Source of the DNA: Betaproteobacteria bacterium
GTDB taxonomy: Bacteria > Pseudomonadota > Gammaproteobacteria > Burkholderiales > Burkholderiaceae_C
Direction: 5' to 3'
Assembly (NCBI GenBank): GCA_024641925.1
Contig: JAHECB010000002.1
Span: forward strand, 1-51,690
Length of the DNA stretch: 51,690 nucleotides
The translations under genes were made by a program, and so were the position numbers. Below the pieces are notes generated by a model. The model ran no database searches. It saw only the letters and a list, made by a program, of their open reading frames with translations, and had not been told where the DNA came from. Positions 1 through 14,302 of the stretch are shown here, piece by piece; position 1 is the stretch's first letter; every line of letters starts with the position of its first letter.

Positions 1-361
1 GGACGTGCCGCCGCTGGCGGTGATCGTGATGATCTGCCTGATCTACGTGGTGCTGGGCATGGCGATGGAAAGCCTGTCGATGATGCTGCTGACGGTGCCG
101 ATCTTCTTTCCGCTGGTCACGGCGATGGGTTTTGACCCCGTGTGGTTCGGCATCATCGTGGTGTGCGTGATCGAGATCAGCCTGATCACGCCCCCTGTGG
201 GCATGAACATCTTTGTCCTGTCCAGCGTGGTGCCCGAGGTGCCCACCACCGCCATCTGGCGCGGCGTGATGCCCTTCATCGCTGCCGACGTGCTGCGCAT
301 GGCCACGCTGATCGCCTTCCCGGCCATCAGCCTGTTGCTGCCCCGCTGGTTTGGCCTGTAG
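1..361 (+). CDS. dctM: TRAP transporter large permease (DctM-like), C-terminal fragment
   Basis: Only the last ~119 residues are present; the gene enters from before the window. The product would be the large membrane subunit of a TRAP dicarboxylate or organic-acid importer in the inner membrane. The fragment is very hydrophobic, with at least three membrane segments. It carries the DctM C-terminal signatures PPVGMNIFV and the preceding ISLITP, followed by a last helix ending in LLLPRWFGL. The DctP and DctQ partners would lie upstream, outside the window, so the substrate cannot be inferred. Assignment to DctM is firm; the symbol is used in the generic family sense. Confidence 0.88.
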   Translation, partial: DVPPLAVIVMICLIYVVLGMAMESLSMMLLTVPIFFPLVTAMGFDPVWFGIIVVCVIEISLITPPVGMNIFVLSSVVPEVPTTAIWRGVMPFIAADVLRMATLIAFPAISLLLPRWFGL

Positions 362-510
362 ACGGGCTTGGTTGCGTTCTGCAACCTCGTGAAGGGCTTG
401 GCGCGTGAATTGATGGCTGTAGCGGGGTCGCGGCACCCCTGAGTTGCGGGAAGGCAAAAACGGGTGCAGAACCTAGCATGGGTGTCAGACCAAGACATTC
501 ACGGGCCACC

Positions 511-1056
511 ATGACACCGCACACGCTCAGCCTCACGCCCGCTCAAGACAAGGCCTTGAACCAGGCCCTGCAAGCACATCAGCAAGCCCACACCAGCGGC
601 CAGGCCTGGGCCGTGGCCGAATCCAGCCTGCGCCTGGCGCGCTGGTACCGTGAAGTCGGTGCGCTGGACATGGCCCTGCCGCTGCTGTCACAAGGGCTGG
701 TTTCCGCACCCGGTGTTGACCAACGCGTGGAAATGCTGTGCGAGGCCGTCAACGTGCTGGTACAGCAGTCTCGGCAACAGGAAACACAGATGAGCGGCAG
801 CGGTCGCACAGCACGTGACCAGGTGCGTGACCATGTTTTTGAAATCAGCCGCCTGACGCCGCAGTTGGCCGACGCCGCCTGGGAAGCCAAGGTGCTGCTG
901 CACCTGTCGGATGTGCTGGAGCGCTTTGGCGACCGCGGCGACGCCGCAAAACTGCAGCACCGTGCGATGTCGCTGATGGGTTCGGCCGGTCAGCCGGCCC
1001 AGCCTGCGTTCAATCCGAACCTGATGCCGGGCCTGGGACGCCTGGCCGACATCTGA
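511..1056 (+). CDS. Hypothetical alpha-helical (TPR-like) cytoplasmic protein
   Basis: A 181-residue protein that I do not recognise. The ATG at 511 is preferred over the track's start at 478 because the extra 11 residues (MGVRPRHSRAT) are Arg-rich and unlike the rest. The body is built of amphipathic helices, such as ALNQALQAHQQAH, SSLRLARWYREVGALDMALPLL and VLLHLSDVLERFGDRGDAAKLQHRAMSLM. The helix pairs with A/L/Y spacing suggest two or three degenerate TPR-type repeats. There is no signal peptide, membrane segment or catalytic motif. It stands alone, convergent with uvrA, 150 bases after the TRAP gene. A scaffold or adaptor role is only a guess. Confidence 0.7.
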   Translation: MTPHTLSLTPAQDKALNQALQAHQQAHTSGQAWAVAESSLRLARWYREVGALDMALPLLSQGLVSAPGVDQRVEMLCEAVNVLVQQSRQQETQMSGSGRTARDQVRDHVFEISRLTPQLADAAWEAKVLLHLSDVLERFGDRGDAAKLQHRAMSLMGSAGQPAQPAFNPNLMPGLGRLADI

Positions 1057-1112
1057 GAGCGTCGCGTGCAGGGCCGTTGTTGTGACCGGCCAAAAATCCA
1101 AGTCTTCGCAAT

Positions 1113-6893
<5,781 letters not shown>

Positions 6894-6978
6894 GGAGGCC
6901 TTCGGTTGGGTGAAGGCGGAGCATTCTACGGATCGACGCTTCGCCCTGACCCCAGCAAGGCCGGGGCCACGGCGGGCC

Positions 6979-8343
6979 TCAGCCGGGTGCCAGCGTGAAG
7001 CCGACGCTGGTGGTGCCTTGTGAAGACTCGGCCACGGTACGCCCGGCGTGCATGCGTGCAATGGCGGCCACGATGGCCAGGCCCAGACCATGGTGCTGCA
7101 CCTCGGTATCGCAACATCTAGACCCGTCGTCGGCACGGAAAAAACGGTCGAACAGCCGCGGTACGGCCTGCGCCGTGATGGCCTGGCCTTCATTGCGCAC
7201 TTCAACACGCACCTGCCTGTCGGGCAAGGCGGTGATGGCCACCACCACGGCGCTGCCCCGGTTGGCAAACCGCGTGGCATTGCCCACGAGGTTGGACAGC
7301 GCGCGCTTGAACAGCGATTCGTCCACAGCCAGCTGTGCATCGCCTTCAACGTGCAGCGTCAGGCCCGCGTCCTCCAGCGGACCTTCGTGAAACTCCACCA
7401 CCTGGAGCGCCAGCTCGGCCAGGCTCACGGGCTGACCGCGCCGCGCCACCGCGCCGCGGTCGGCCTGCGACAGAAACAGCATGTCGTTGACCATGGCGGA
7501 CAGGCGCTGCATCTCCTCCAGGTTGGACACCAGCATGTCGCGCAGTTCTTCAACCGGCCGCTCACGCGACAACACGACCTCGGTCTGGCCGATGACGTTG
7601 GCCAGCGGCGTGCGCAGCTCGTGCGCCACATCGGCGTTGAAGCCTTCCAACTGCGCGTAGGACTGCTCCAAGCGTTGCATCAGCGCATTGAACTGCTCGA
7701 TCCAGGGCAGCAACTCTTCGGCCGGGTCCACCAGGTCAAGACGGCGGTTCAGGTCTTGCGGCGAGATGGCGCGTGTTTGCGCCGCCAGCGCAATCAGCGG
7801 CTTGAGTTCCCGACGCACGCGCCAGCGCACGCCCATGGACACCACCGCGCCGGCTGCCAGCGTCAAGGCCACCAGGATCAACGCCCAGCGCTGCCCCATG
7901 GCGTTGTCCTGGCTGTAGTCCACCGTATAGCGTCCAAACAGCGTGTCGCCCGGCAGGCCTGCTACCGCCAGTTGGAATTCACTGCTGTGGCGGTGCGCAG
8001 CCGACATCTTGTCCGGAAAGGGTGCGTCGGCGTGCAGCATCTTGCCGTCCTGGGTCCACACTTCAATGCGGTTGGTGCCCCGCATGGGTGCGTCTGAACG
8101 TAAACGGCCCAGCACGGCGTTCAGGCCGCCGTTGCGCGATTCCTGTTTCAGCACATCCACCACGACCTCACAGCGCTGATCCAGGTCTTGCGAATTACGG
8201 GTCTGGATCAGTCGGCTGGTGGCAAACCACGAGCTGGCCAGCAAGGCGCCCAGCACGACCATGGTAAAAATGGCCAGCTTGTTGGACAGGCGCGCACTGA
8301 TCGAATGCGAACAGGGCGAATCCACGGTGCAAGGCTTGGCCAT
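6979..8343 (-). CDS. Heavy-metal-type sensor histidine kinase (CusS-like)
   Basis: Inner-membrane sensor of a two-component system, 454 aa. It has a first membrane helix at ~24-42 (LAIFTMVVLGALLASS), a periplasmic domain of about 110 residues and a second helix at ~153-172. HAMP and HisKA domains follow, with the phospho-acceptor in NADVAHELRTPL. The HATPase domain has NLVGNATRFA and HGLGLAIV. The ATG overlaps the regulator's stop codon (TGATG), so the two are co-translated. Order and layout match CusS/CopS metal sensors. Two oddities are a Cys-containing N-terminus (KPCTVDSPCSHS) and a CC...HH cluster in the ATP lid (SRCCDTEVQHHG). The ligand is unproven. Confidence 0.93.
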   Translation of the reverse strand: MAKPCTVDSPCSHSISARLSNKLAIFTMVVLGALLASSWFATSRLIQTRNSQDLDQRCEVVVDVLKQESRNGGLNAVLGRLRSDAPMRGTNRIEVWTQDGKMLHADAPFPDKMSAAHRHSSEFQLAVAGLPGDTLFGRYTVDYSQDNAMGQRWALILVALTLAAGAVVSMGVRWRVRRELKPLIALAAQTRAISPQDLNRRLDLVDPAEELLPWIEQFNALMQRLEQSYAQLEGFNADVAHELRTPLANVIGQTEVVLSRERPVEELRDMLVSNLEEMQRLSAMVNDMLFLSQADRGAVARRGQPVSLAELALQVVEFHEGPLEDAGLTLHVEGDAQLAVDESLFKRALSNLVGNATRFANRGSAVVVAITALPDRQVRVEVRNEGQAITAQAVPRLFDRFFRADDGSRCCDTEVQHHGLGLAIVAAIARMHAGRTVAESSQGTTSVGFTLAPG

Positions 8344-9026
8344 CAGTCTCGCTCCTCGAGCACATAGCCCATGCCGCGCACGGTGTGCAGCAGCTTGGCG
8401 TCAAAAGGGTCGTCCAATTTGACGCGCAGGCGGCGCACGGCCACTTCAACGACATTGGTGTCGGAATCAAAGTTCATGTCCCACACCTGCTCGGCCAGCG
8501 TGGTGCGCGACAGGATCTGGCCGCGCCGGCGCAGCAGCAGGGACAGCAGGTTGAATTCCTTCACCGTCAGGACCAGCCGCTGCTCGGCCCGCTGGGCCTT
8601 GCGGGCAACCAGATCGAGTTCAAGGTCGCCCAGGCGAAGTTGCGTGGCCGCCTGGGCCGTGCTGGGTGCACCGCGTCGCAGCAGCGCGGTTACGCGTGCC
8701 AGCAACTCTGAAAACGCAAAGGGCTTGACCAGGTAGTCGTCAGCACCCTGCTCCAGGCCGCGCACGCGGTCTTCAACCTTGTCGCGCGCCGTGAGCATCA
8801 GCACCGGCGTGTAGCGCTGCTGCGCACGCAAGGCCGACAGCACACCAAACCCGTCCACGCCCGGCAGCATCAGATCCAGCAGCACCAGGTCGTAGTCGCC
8901 GCCCGTGGCCAGGCGCCGACCTTCAATGCCGTCTCGCGCCACATCAACGACATGACCGTTTTCGCACAGGCCCTTGTGCAGGTACTGAGCCAGTTTGGCT
9001 TCGTCTTCGATGACCAGGAGTCTCAT
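8343..9026 (-). CDS. OmpR/PhoB-family response regulator (CusR-like)
   Basis: DNA-binding partner of the adjacent kinase, 227 aa. The ATG at 9026 gives [16 protein letters not shown], the standard receiver start; the track's 19-residue extension is discarded. The receiver domain spans 1-~118, with the phosphorylated Asp51 in [10 protein letters not shown], the Thr in MLTAR and the Lys in DYLVKPF. A winged-helix domain follows at ~128-225 ([39 protein letters not shown]). The gene is divergent from the small secreted protein at 9231. The shared spacer holds a box resembling CusR/CopR sites, so autoregulation and control of the secreted protein are likely. Confidence 0.95.
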   Translation of the reverse strand: MRLLVIEDEAKLAQYLHKGLCENGHVVDVARDGIEGRRLATGGDYDLVLLDLMLPGVDGFGVLSALRAQQRYTPVLMLTARDKVEDRVRGLEQGADDYLVKPFAFSELLARVTALLRRGAPSTAQAATQLRLGDLELDLVARKAQRAEQRLVLTVKEFNLLSLLLRRRGQILSRTTLAEQVWDMNFDSDTNVVEVAVRRLRVKLDDPFDAKLLHTVRGMGYVLEERD

Positions 9027-9089
9027 GGCTTTCAGGTGAGGGGCAAACGGAACAGGCCAACATGGTCGCACTTTTTGCCGCATGGCGGG

Positions 9090-9105
9090 ATTACGAATTT
9101 GTCAT
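9090..9105. promoter_or_regulatory. Candidate CusR/CopR-like response-regulator box
   Basis: ATTACGAATTTGTCAT is an imperfect inverted repeat whose reverse complement reads ATGACAAATTCGTAAT. It resembles the metal-responsive box ATGACAAnnTTGTCAT, with 5 of 7 bases conserved in the second half. It lies in the 204-base divergent spacer between the regulator and the 111-aa secreted protein. That is where a regulator controlling both directions would bind. Inference from consensus resemblance only. Confidence 0.5.
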
Positions 9106-9230
9106 CTGGCTGTCCGGCAACGGTGGTTTTGGGTTTCCACAATTCATTTCGTGGTCGGCGAAGAGCCGGCCCCGTAACACCAGCCTGTACCCCCAAGACA
9201 TCTCACTGACCCAACCCAAAGGAAACCACC

Positions 9231-9566
9231 ATGAACACCAACCAACTGTTTGCCGCCGTCGCCATCAGCCTTGCCGCCACCGGCAGCGCATGGGCCCAGG
9301 AAGCCACCATTGACTCGGCGCCGCAGGCCGTCTCAAGCCAGACACGCGCTCAAGTGCAATCCAACGCGCTGGCTGCCCGTTCCAACGGGTCGCTGGCACA
9401 GATCGACGCCCGCGTGCCCGGCTGGACCACAACCAGCAGCAATACCAGCCGCGCCGCGGTTCGCGCCGAAACCCTGCGCGCCATCGCCAGTGGTGAAGCA
9501 CAGCTGCTGGATGCCGAGGCCTACGGCTTCAGCACCAAGTCCATGATGGTTGCCGTCGGCGAATAA
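9231..9566 (+). CDS. Small secreted/periplasmic protein of unknown function
   Basis: A 111-aa protein with a clear Sec signal peptide (MNTNQLFAAVAISLAATGSAWAQ, cut after SAWA or AQ). An AAGGAAA ribosome site lies just before the ATG. The mature part is polar and predicted helical. It holds two related stretches, TRAQVQSNALAARSNG and SRAAVRAETLRAIASG, reminiscent of the small DUF4148-type periplasmic proteins of Burkholderiales. Family membership is uncertain. It has no cysteines and no obvious metal site. It is divergent from the two-component genes and followed by a strong terminator. It is therefore a single-gene unit, probably controlled by that system. Confidence 0.8.
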   Translation: MNTNQLFAAVAISLAATGSAWAQEATIDSAPQAVSSQTRAQVQSNALAARSNGSLAQIDARVPGWTTTSSNTSRAAVRAETLRAIASGEAQLLDAEAYGFSTKSMMVAVGE

Positions 9567-9588
9567 ATCGTCTGACGTTTCAAGGCAA

Positions 9589-9626
9589 GGCGTCGCCGAC
9601 AGTTCAGGTCGGCGACGCCTTTTTTT
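9589..9626 (+). terminator. Rho-independent terminator after the secreted-protein gene
   Basis: A perfect 12-bp stem (GGCGTCGCCGAC / GTCGGCGACGCC) with a 7-base loop is followed directly by seven T residues on the plus strand. The minus-strand copy lacks a T tract, so termination should act mainly on the 9231-9566 gene. Confidence 0.93.
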
Positions 9627-9662
9627 GCTGCGGGCCGCCATGACGCGACGGCTCGGCCCGCT

Positions 9663-10892
9663 TCAGGGAATGAGTTCGCTGATCTCGATGCGCAGGCCCT
9701 TGGCGCCCGGCGCCACAGCCGCACTCTGACCTTGCCAGTCGCCAGGCGCCGCGACGGCCGTGCCGGCCTTGCTGACACGCGCGCTGACGATGACCTGCGG
9801 CGCGCCGGACAGGCGCGCCGCAGGGCTCATGGCCATGCTGTCGTCCAGGCGGAAGTCCAGCGGCAGGTCGCCGACCTTCTTGCGCAAGATGGCCAGCGGC
9901 ATCCGTGACCCGCTGGATGCGCGGGCATAGATGAACACGGTGTCGTCGGCCTGGACCTTGGCACGGGCAGCTTCGCTCAGCGACACCGTGCCGGATACCG
10001 CCGAGGCATCGTTGGCAGCCGCAGCGCCAGGGCCAGCCGGGGCAGACGGCGTCGAGCCTGCCGCAGCCAGCACGGGCAAGCCGGCGCGCTGACGCGCATC
10101 GTCCAGCGCACCTTGCAACTGGCGTGTGAATTCACTTTGTGGATCGCTGGCCGAAACGGCCTGCTGCCAGTGCGCAGCCGCCAAACGGAAGTCGGCGCGG
10201 TTGTAGGCGATCGTCCCAGCCAGCGCCAGCGCCTTGACGTTTTTCGGGTCGAGCCCCAGCGCCTTTTGGATGAGCCGTTCGGGCTCACCGTCCAACGACC
10301 GGTTGTTGGTGACGGCCAAGGCATCGGCGTAGTCCGCCAGCGCCTGTGCGTCGTCGGGTCGCAGTTCCAGCGCCTTCTTGTAGGCCGACAAGGCCAGCGC
10401 CATCTTGCCCTGCGCGTTGTAAGACCGCCCCAGCATCGACCAGCCGTCGGCGTCGTCGGGCTTTTCCTTCAAGCGCTGAGCCAGCTGTTCGATCATGGCG
10501 TCGAGCTGGACCTGCTGGGCGGATTGCGCCGCAGCCTGTTGGGCTTCTGGCGGTGTATCGGGCGCTATGCTCCACCCGGCGTGGTTGCCGCGCCAGGCAT
10601 AGCCCGCAGCGCCAAAAACCACGACAAAAGCTGAAACGGCCAAAACTTGACCCAGCGAAGGTTTTGCCGCCACCGGCACCACGGGTTTGGCAGCGGTTTG
10701 GGCTGCCCCCAGCGCCGCGTCTGCGGCAGGCGGAGCCTGGAGCACGGCGCTGACCAGTTCGGCTTCGAGCTTTTCGCGGGCCTGCCGCGCAGTGTCGCCG
10801 CTGAGTGTGCCGTCAGCGATCAGCGCGTCCAGCTGCGCGATCTGCTGCTTCAGCCTATCGATGGATGTCGGGGCTGTCTGCGGCTTGTGCAT
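9663..10892 (-). CDS. ccmI: Cytochrome c maturation TPR protein CcmI (CycH)
   Basis: Part of the haem lyase complex, presenting apocytochrome c to CcmF/CcmH. Start MHKPQTAP (10892) was chosen; an ATG nine codons upstream (10919) is also possible. Residues ~6-45 match the CcmI linker (IDRLKQQIAQLDALIADGTLS). One membrane helix follows at ~85-103 (LGQVLAVSAFVVVFGAAGYAW). Next come TPR units around GRSYNAQGKMALALSAYKKAL. The C-terminal beta domain starts near VSGTVSLSEAARAKV, with the family's FIYARA and LDDSMAMSP. The usual N-terminal membrane helix before the linker is absent. The start overlaps the end of ccmH by 38 bases. Last gene of the ccm run. Confidence 0.92.
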   Translation of the reverse strand: MHKPQTAPTSIDRLKQQIAQLDALIADGTLSGDTARQAREKLEAELVSAVLQAPPAADAALGAAQTAAKPVVPVAAKPSLGQVLAVSAFVVVFGAAGYAWRGNHAGWSIAPDTPPEAQQAAAQSAQQVQLDAMIEQLAQRLKEKPDDADGWSMLGRSYNAQGKMALALSAYKKALELRPDDAQALADYADALAVTNNRSLDGEPERLIQKALGLDPKNVKALALAGTIAYNRADFRLAAAHWQQAVSASDPQSEFTRQLQGALDDARQRAGLPVLAAAGSTPSAPAGPGAAAANDASAVSGTVSLSEAARAKVQADDTVFIYARASSGSRMPLAILRKKVGDLPLDFRLDDSMAMSPAARLSGAPQVIVSARVSKAGTAVAAPGDWQGQSAAVAPGAKGLRIEISELIP

Positions 10893-11319
10893 CGTCGGGT
10901 AATTCGGAGTCAAATTCATCAGGGCTGGCGCGCTGGCGGCGTCGCAACACCACCACCAGCGACACCATGGCCAGCAGCATCAGGACGGCCGGGCCCGCCC
11001 ACAACACAGCAGTGGTGGCCTTGAAGGGCGGTTTGTAGAGCACAAAGTCGCCGTAGCGGTCGGTCATGTACTGCCGGATCTGGTCTTCGTTCTGGCCGTT
11101 CTGCAGCATCTCGCGAATCTGCTGCCGCAGGTCCACCGCCAAGCCGGCATGAGAGCCGGCAATGGTCTCGTTCTGGCATACCAGGCACCGCAGCTCTGAG
11201 GCCAGAACCATCATCCGGTCTTCCAGCACCGGGTCGGCAGCAGCCGGTGCAGCATCCTTGGCGACAGCCGCAAACGCCATCACCAAACCCAGCAGCAGTG
11301 ACAGCAGACGGCTAGCCAT
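10855..11319 (-). CDS. ccmH: Cytochrome c maturation thiol reductase CcmH
   Basis: Membrane-anchored periplasmic protein that keeps the apocytochrome CXXCH thiols reduced for haem ligation. It is 154 aa, the short form. It has a signal peptide (MASRLLSLLLGLVMAFAAVA), then the family signature LRCLVCQNE with its redox cysteine pair. A helical QIREMLQNGQNEDQI segment and DRYGDFVLYKPPF follow. One membrane helix lies at ~106-126, ahead of a charged tail. The start overlaps the end of ccmG by 8 bases and its end overlaps ccmI, so translation is coupled across all three. Confidence 0.96.
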   Translation of the reverse strand: MASRLLSLLLGLVMAFAAVAKDAAPAAADPVLEDRMMVLASELRCLVCQNETIAGSHAGLAVDLRQQIREMLQNGQNEDQIRQYMTDRYGDFVLYKPPFKATTAVLWAGPAVLMLLAMVSLVVVLRRRQRASPDEFDSELPDDAQAADSPDIHR

Positions 11320-11839
11320 TGAGTTGCTTGAGCAGCGGCTCGATCTTGTCCTTCAGCACCTGATGGGTGATGGCGCCGACATGCTTGAACCGCACCATGC
11401 CCTGGCGGTCGATGACAAAGGTTTCGGGTACACCATAGACACCAAAGTCGATGCCGATACGGCCGTCAGCGTCGACCAGCGACAGTGCGTAGGGGTCGCC
11501 CAGCTGGGCGAGCCACTTGCGGGCAGCGTCGTTTTGGTCCTTGTAATTCAGGCCCACGATGGTGGTGCCGGCGTTTCGGCGTGCATAGTCCACCCACAAT
11601 GGATGCTCTTCACGGCAGGGCGCACACCAACTGGCCCAGACGTTAAGCACCCAGACCTTGCCGGCCATATCCTCGCGCGTGACTTGGCGCTCAGGTTGAT
11701 CCAGCACCACCGCATGAAAAGCCGGCGCGGGCTTGTCGATCAAGGGCGAAGGTACTTCACGCGGGTTCAGCGTCAGGCCAACGCCCAGAAAACCAACCAG
11801 CACGATGAACAGTGCCAGCGGCCACAAAAAGCGGTTCAT
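11312..11839 (-). CDS. ccmG: Thiol:disulfide interchange protein CcmG/DsbE
   Basis: Periplasmic thioredoxin-fold reductant of the System I pathway, 175 aa. The ATG at 11839 gives an N-terminal membrane anchor (FLWPLALFIVLVGFLGVGL); the 53-residue upstream extension lies inside ccmF in another frame. The catalytic motif is WASWCAPCREEHP at ~75. The cis-Pro element GVYGVPETFVID is typical of DsbE. The gene overlaps the ccmF stop (ATGA) and the ccmH start. Confidence 0.96.
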   Translation of the reverse strand: MNRFLWPLALFIVLVGFLGVGLTLNPREVPSPLIDKPAPAFHAVVLDQPERQVTREDMAGKVWVLNVWASWCAPCREEHPLWVDYARRNAGTTIVGLNYKDQNDAARKWLAQLGDPYALSLVDADGRIGIDFGVYGVPETFVIDRQGMVRFKHVGAITHQVLKDKIEPLLKQLNG

Positions 11840-13821
11840 GCCGGCTCGGGCTCCGCATTGGCTGCAGGCCGGCGGCTGCGCACACTGACGCGGCGGTAGC
11901 GCTTGTCGCTGATGGCCAGCACGCCACCAAGCATCATCAGCAGACAGCCGCCCCAGATCCAGGTGATGAAAGGCTTGACCTGCAGCCGCAACACCCATTC
12001 GCCGCTGGGCAACTGCTCGCCCATGGAGACATAGAGATCGCGGAACATGTTGCTGTCCACGCCAGACTCGGTCATGGGGTTCTGTTGTACGCGGTACTGG
12101 CGCTTTTCGGGCAACAGGGTGCCCACCAGCTTGTCGCCCTGCCGGACTTCGATGCTGCTTTGCGCCGCCACATAGTTGGGACCCTGCACGTCGCGCAGGC
12201 CCAGCATCTTGAAGCTGTAGCCCTCGACAACGGCGGTGTCGCCAACGGCCATCTTGACGTCGCGTTCAACGTCATAGGTTCGCACCATGGCCACGCCAAA
12301 GGCAAACACGGCAATGCCCACGTGGGCCACGAACATGCCCCACATAGCCAGCGGAATCTGGCCCATTCGGTGGCTGATCTGGCTGGCTTGCCCGCCTGCA
12401 GGCCACAGGCGCTGGCGCAGGTCGACCATCAAGGTGGTGATGATCCAGAAGGCCATCCACAAGCCGCCGGTGGTGGCCCAGCCAAATTGCCCGTACACCG
12501 CCTGCACGCCCAGGGCTGCCAGCAACGACAGCACAAAGGCCCAGCGCACCCGCCTCAGCAATGACCACGGCTCATCATCTTTCCAGCGCGTCAGCGGGCC
12601 GATGCCCATGACCACCACCAGGGGCGCCATCAGCAAGGCAAATACAACGTCGAAATAGGGCGGACCCACGCTGATCTTGCCCATGCCCAGCGCGTCCAGG
12701 AACAGCGGATACAGCGTGCCCAGCAACACCGCACCACAGGCGGCGGCCAGCATCATGTTGTTGGTCAGCAGCAGCGTTTCACGCGAGAACAGACCGAAGC
12801 GCTGACCCAGACCGATCTTGGGCGCACGCCAGGCGAACAGGGCGAGCGAGCTACCGACAGCCACGACCAGAAACGCCAGGATGAACATGCCTCGGCTCGG
12901 GTCGGTGGCAAAGGCATGCACCGAGCTCAGCACACCCGAGCGGACCAGGAAAGTGCCCAGCAGCGACAGTGAAAACGCCAGGATGGCCAGCCACACGGTC
13001 CAGGCCTTGAAACCGCCGCGTTTTTCGGTCACCGCCAGCGAATGGATGAGCGCCGTGCCCACCAGCCAAGGCATGAACGAGGCGTTTTCAACCGGGTCCC
13101 AGAACCACCAACCGCCCCAGCCCAGCTCGTTATAAGCCCACCAGCTGCCCAGACCGATGCCGAAGGTCAGGAACACCCAGGCCGCCGTGGTCCACGGCCG
13201 CGTCCAGCGCGCCCAGGCAGCATCCAAATTGCCGCCCAGCAAGGCGGCGATGGCAAAGGCGAAGGCTACCGCAAAGCCGACATAGCCCATATACAGCATG
13301 GGCGGGTGAAAGATCATGCCCGAGTCTTGCAGCAGGGGGTTCAGGTCACGCCCGTCGGCAGCCGCCGGGATGAGTCGATCAAAGGGGTTGGACGTGCCCA
13401 GTGTGAACAACAGGAAACCCACCGAGATCAGGCCCATCACCGCCAGCACGCGGGCCACAAAGGGCAGCGGCATGCGCGAACTGAACGAGGCCACGGCCAA
13501 TGTCCAGCCCGCCAGCATCAACATCCACAGCAGCAGCGAGCCTTCATGACCGCCCCAGACCGCGGCAATGCGGTAATAAATGGGCAAGGCGCTATTGGAA
13601 TTGCTGGCCACATACAGCACCGAGAAGTCGTCCCGAACGAACGAGATGGTCAGCAAGGCAAAGGCGATGACGACAAACACCATCTGCACCCAGGCAAGGG
13701 GGCGCGCCAGGGCCATCAGGTCAGCGCGGTCTCGGTAAGCACCCCACAGCGGCACAACACCCAACGCCAAGGCGGTCGCCAGCGTGAAAAACAGCACCAG
13801 ATGGCCAAGCTCAGGAATCAC
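11836..13821 (-). CDS. ccmF: Haem lyase subunit CcmF
   Basis: Large polytopic inner-membrane protein that ligates haem from holo-CcmE to apocytochrome c. A GTG at 13821 gives MIPELGHLVLFF, the family's normal N-terminus. It lies 10 bases after the ccmE stop with an AAGG site upstream; the track's longer start would overlap ccmE. That makes 661 aa, the usual length. It has about 15 membrane helices, the tryptophan-rich WWD haem-handling motif (GWGGWWFWDPVENASFMPW) and conserved GSLLLW and HPPMLYMGY segments with the axial histidines. The stop overlaps the ccmG ATG. Confidence 0.95.
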   Translation of the reverse strand: MIPELGHLVLFFTLATALALGVVPLWGAYRDRADLMALARPLAWVQMVFVVIAFALLTISFVRDDFSVLYVASNSNSALPIYYRIAAVWGGHEGSLLLWMLMLAGWTLAVASFSSRMPLPFVARVLAVMGLISVGFLLFTLGTSNPFDRLIPAAADGRDLNPLLQDSGMIFHPPMLYMGYVGFAVAFAFAIAALLGGNLDAAWARWTRPWTTAAWVFLTFGIGLGSWWAYNELGWGGWWFWDPVENASFMPWLVGTALIHSLAVTEKRGGFKAWTVWLAILAFSLSLLGTFLVRSGVLSSVHAFATDPSRGMFILAFLVVAVGSSLALFAWRAPKIGLGQRFGLFSRETLLLTNNMMLAAACGAVLLGTLYPLFLDALGMGKISVGPPYFDVVFALLMAPLVVVMGIGPLTRWKDDEPWSLLRRVRWAFVLSLLAALGVQAVYGQFGWATTGGLWMAFWIITTLMVDLRQRLWPAGGQASQISHRMGQIPLAMWGMFVAHVGIAVFAFGVAMVRTYDVERDVKMAVGDTAVVEGYSFKMLGLRDVQGPNYVAAQSSIEVRQGDKLVGTLLPEKRQYRVQQNPMTESGVDSNMFRDLYVSMGEQLPSGEWVLRLQVKPFITWIWGGCLLMMLGGVLAISDKRYRRVSVRSRRPAANAEPEPA

Positions 13822-13831
13822 TGGAAATGCC

Positions 13832-14302
13832 TTACTGGCCGCTGGCCAACGCTGGCAGGTTGGCGTTGCCGGCACCCGCCTTCATCTCTTTGGCACGTTT
13901 CATGGCCTCGGCGGCTTCGGGCGGCATGTAGTTTTCATCGTGCTTGGCCAGCACCTCACGCGCCACAAACACGCCGTCGGCTCCCAATTGCCCCTGGGCA
14001 ACAACGCCTTTGCCTTCCTTGAACAGGTCGGGCAGCACACCTTCGTAACGCACGGGCACGGTCTTGGCCGTGTCGGTCACCAGAAAACGCACGGTGATGC
14101 CGTCGCGCACGACGGTACCTTCTTCAACCATGCCACCCACCCGGAAGGTGCGGCCCAACGGCGCTTCTTTTGCCGCGATTTGCGTGGGTGTGTAGAAAAA
14201 CGTCAGATTGCTGTTGAAGGCGTTCAGCACCAGGCTCACGGCAACGCCTACCGCGGCCAGCACGCCGACCAACAAAGCAATGCGCTTGTGGCGGGGTTTC
14301 AT
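13832..14302 (-). CDS. ccmE: Haem chaperone CcmE
   Basis: Periplasmic haem chaperone that binds haem covalently and hands it to CcmF. Start [12 protein letters not shown] (14302); ATGs or GTGs 2-5 codons upstream are possible. It has an N-terminal anchor ([19 protein letters not shown]), then an OB-fold with FFYTPTQI and [11 protein letters not shown]. The haem-attachment histidine is in [13 protein letters not shown]. The open frame continues upstream of the ATG with no start-like feature. First gene of the run here: ccmA, B, C and D, normally upstream, are replaced by a short non-coding stretch and a hydrolase. Confidence 0.95.
   Translation of the reverse strand: MKPRHKRIALLVGVLAAVGVAVSLVLNAFNSNLTFFYTPTQIAAKEAPLGRTFRVGGMVEEGTVVRDGITVRFLVTDTAKTVPVRYEGVLPDLFKEGKGVVAQGQLGADGVFVAREVLAKHDENYMPPEAAEAMKRAKEMKAGAGNANLPALASGQ

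Noticed and set aside
1057-1112. Possible terminator between the 181-aa gene and uvrA (GGCCG...CGGCC)
   Set aside because: Only a 5-bp stem with a 10-base loop and no T tract after it on either strand.
6894-6978. SOS/LexA box upstream of uvrA
   Set aside because: No CTG-n10-CAG palindrome of LexA type is visible in the 85-base spacer.
6894-7349. N-terminal extension of the UvrA frame by 152 residues
   Set aside because: It lies inside the kinase gene in another frame, has low-complexity Arg/Pro/Ser composition, and the ATG at 6893 gives the normal UvrA start.
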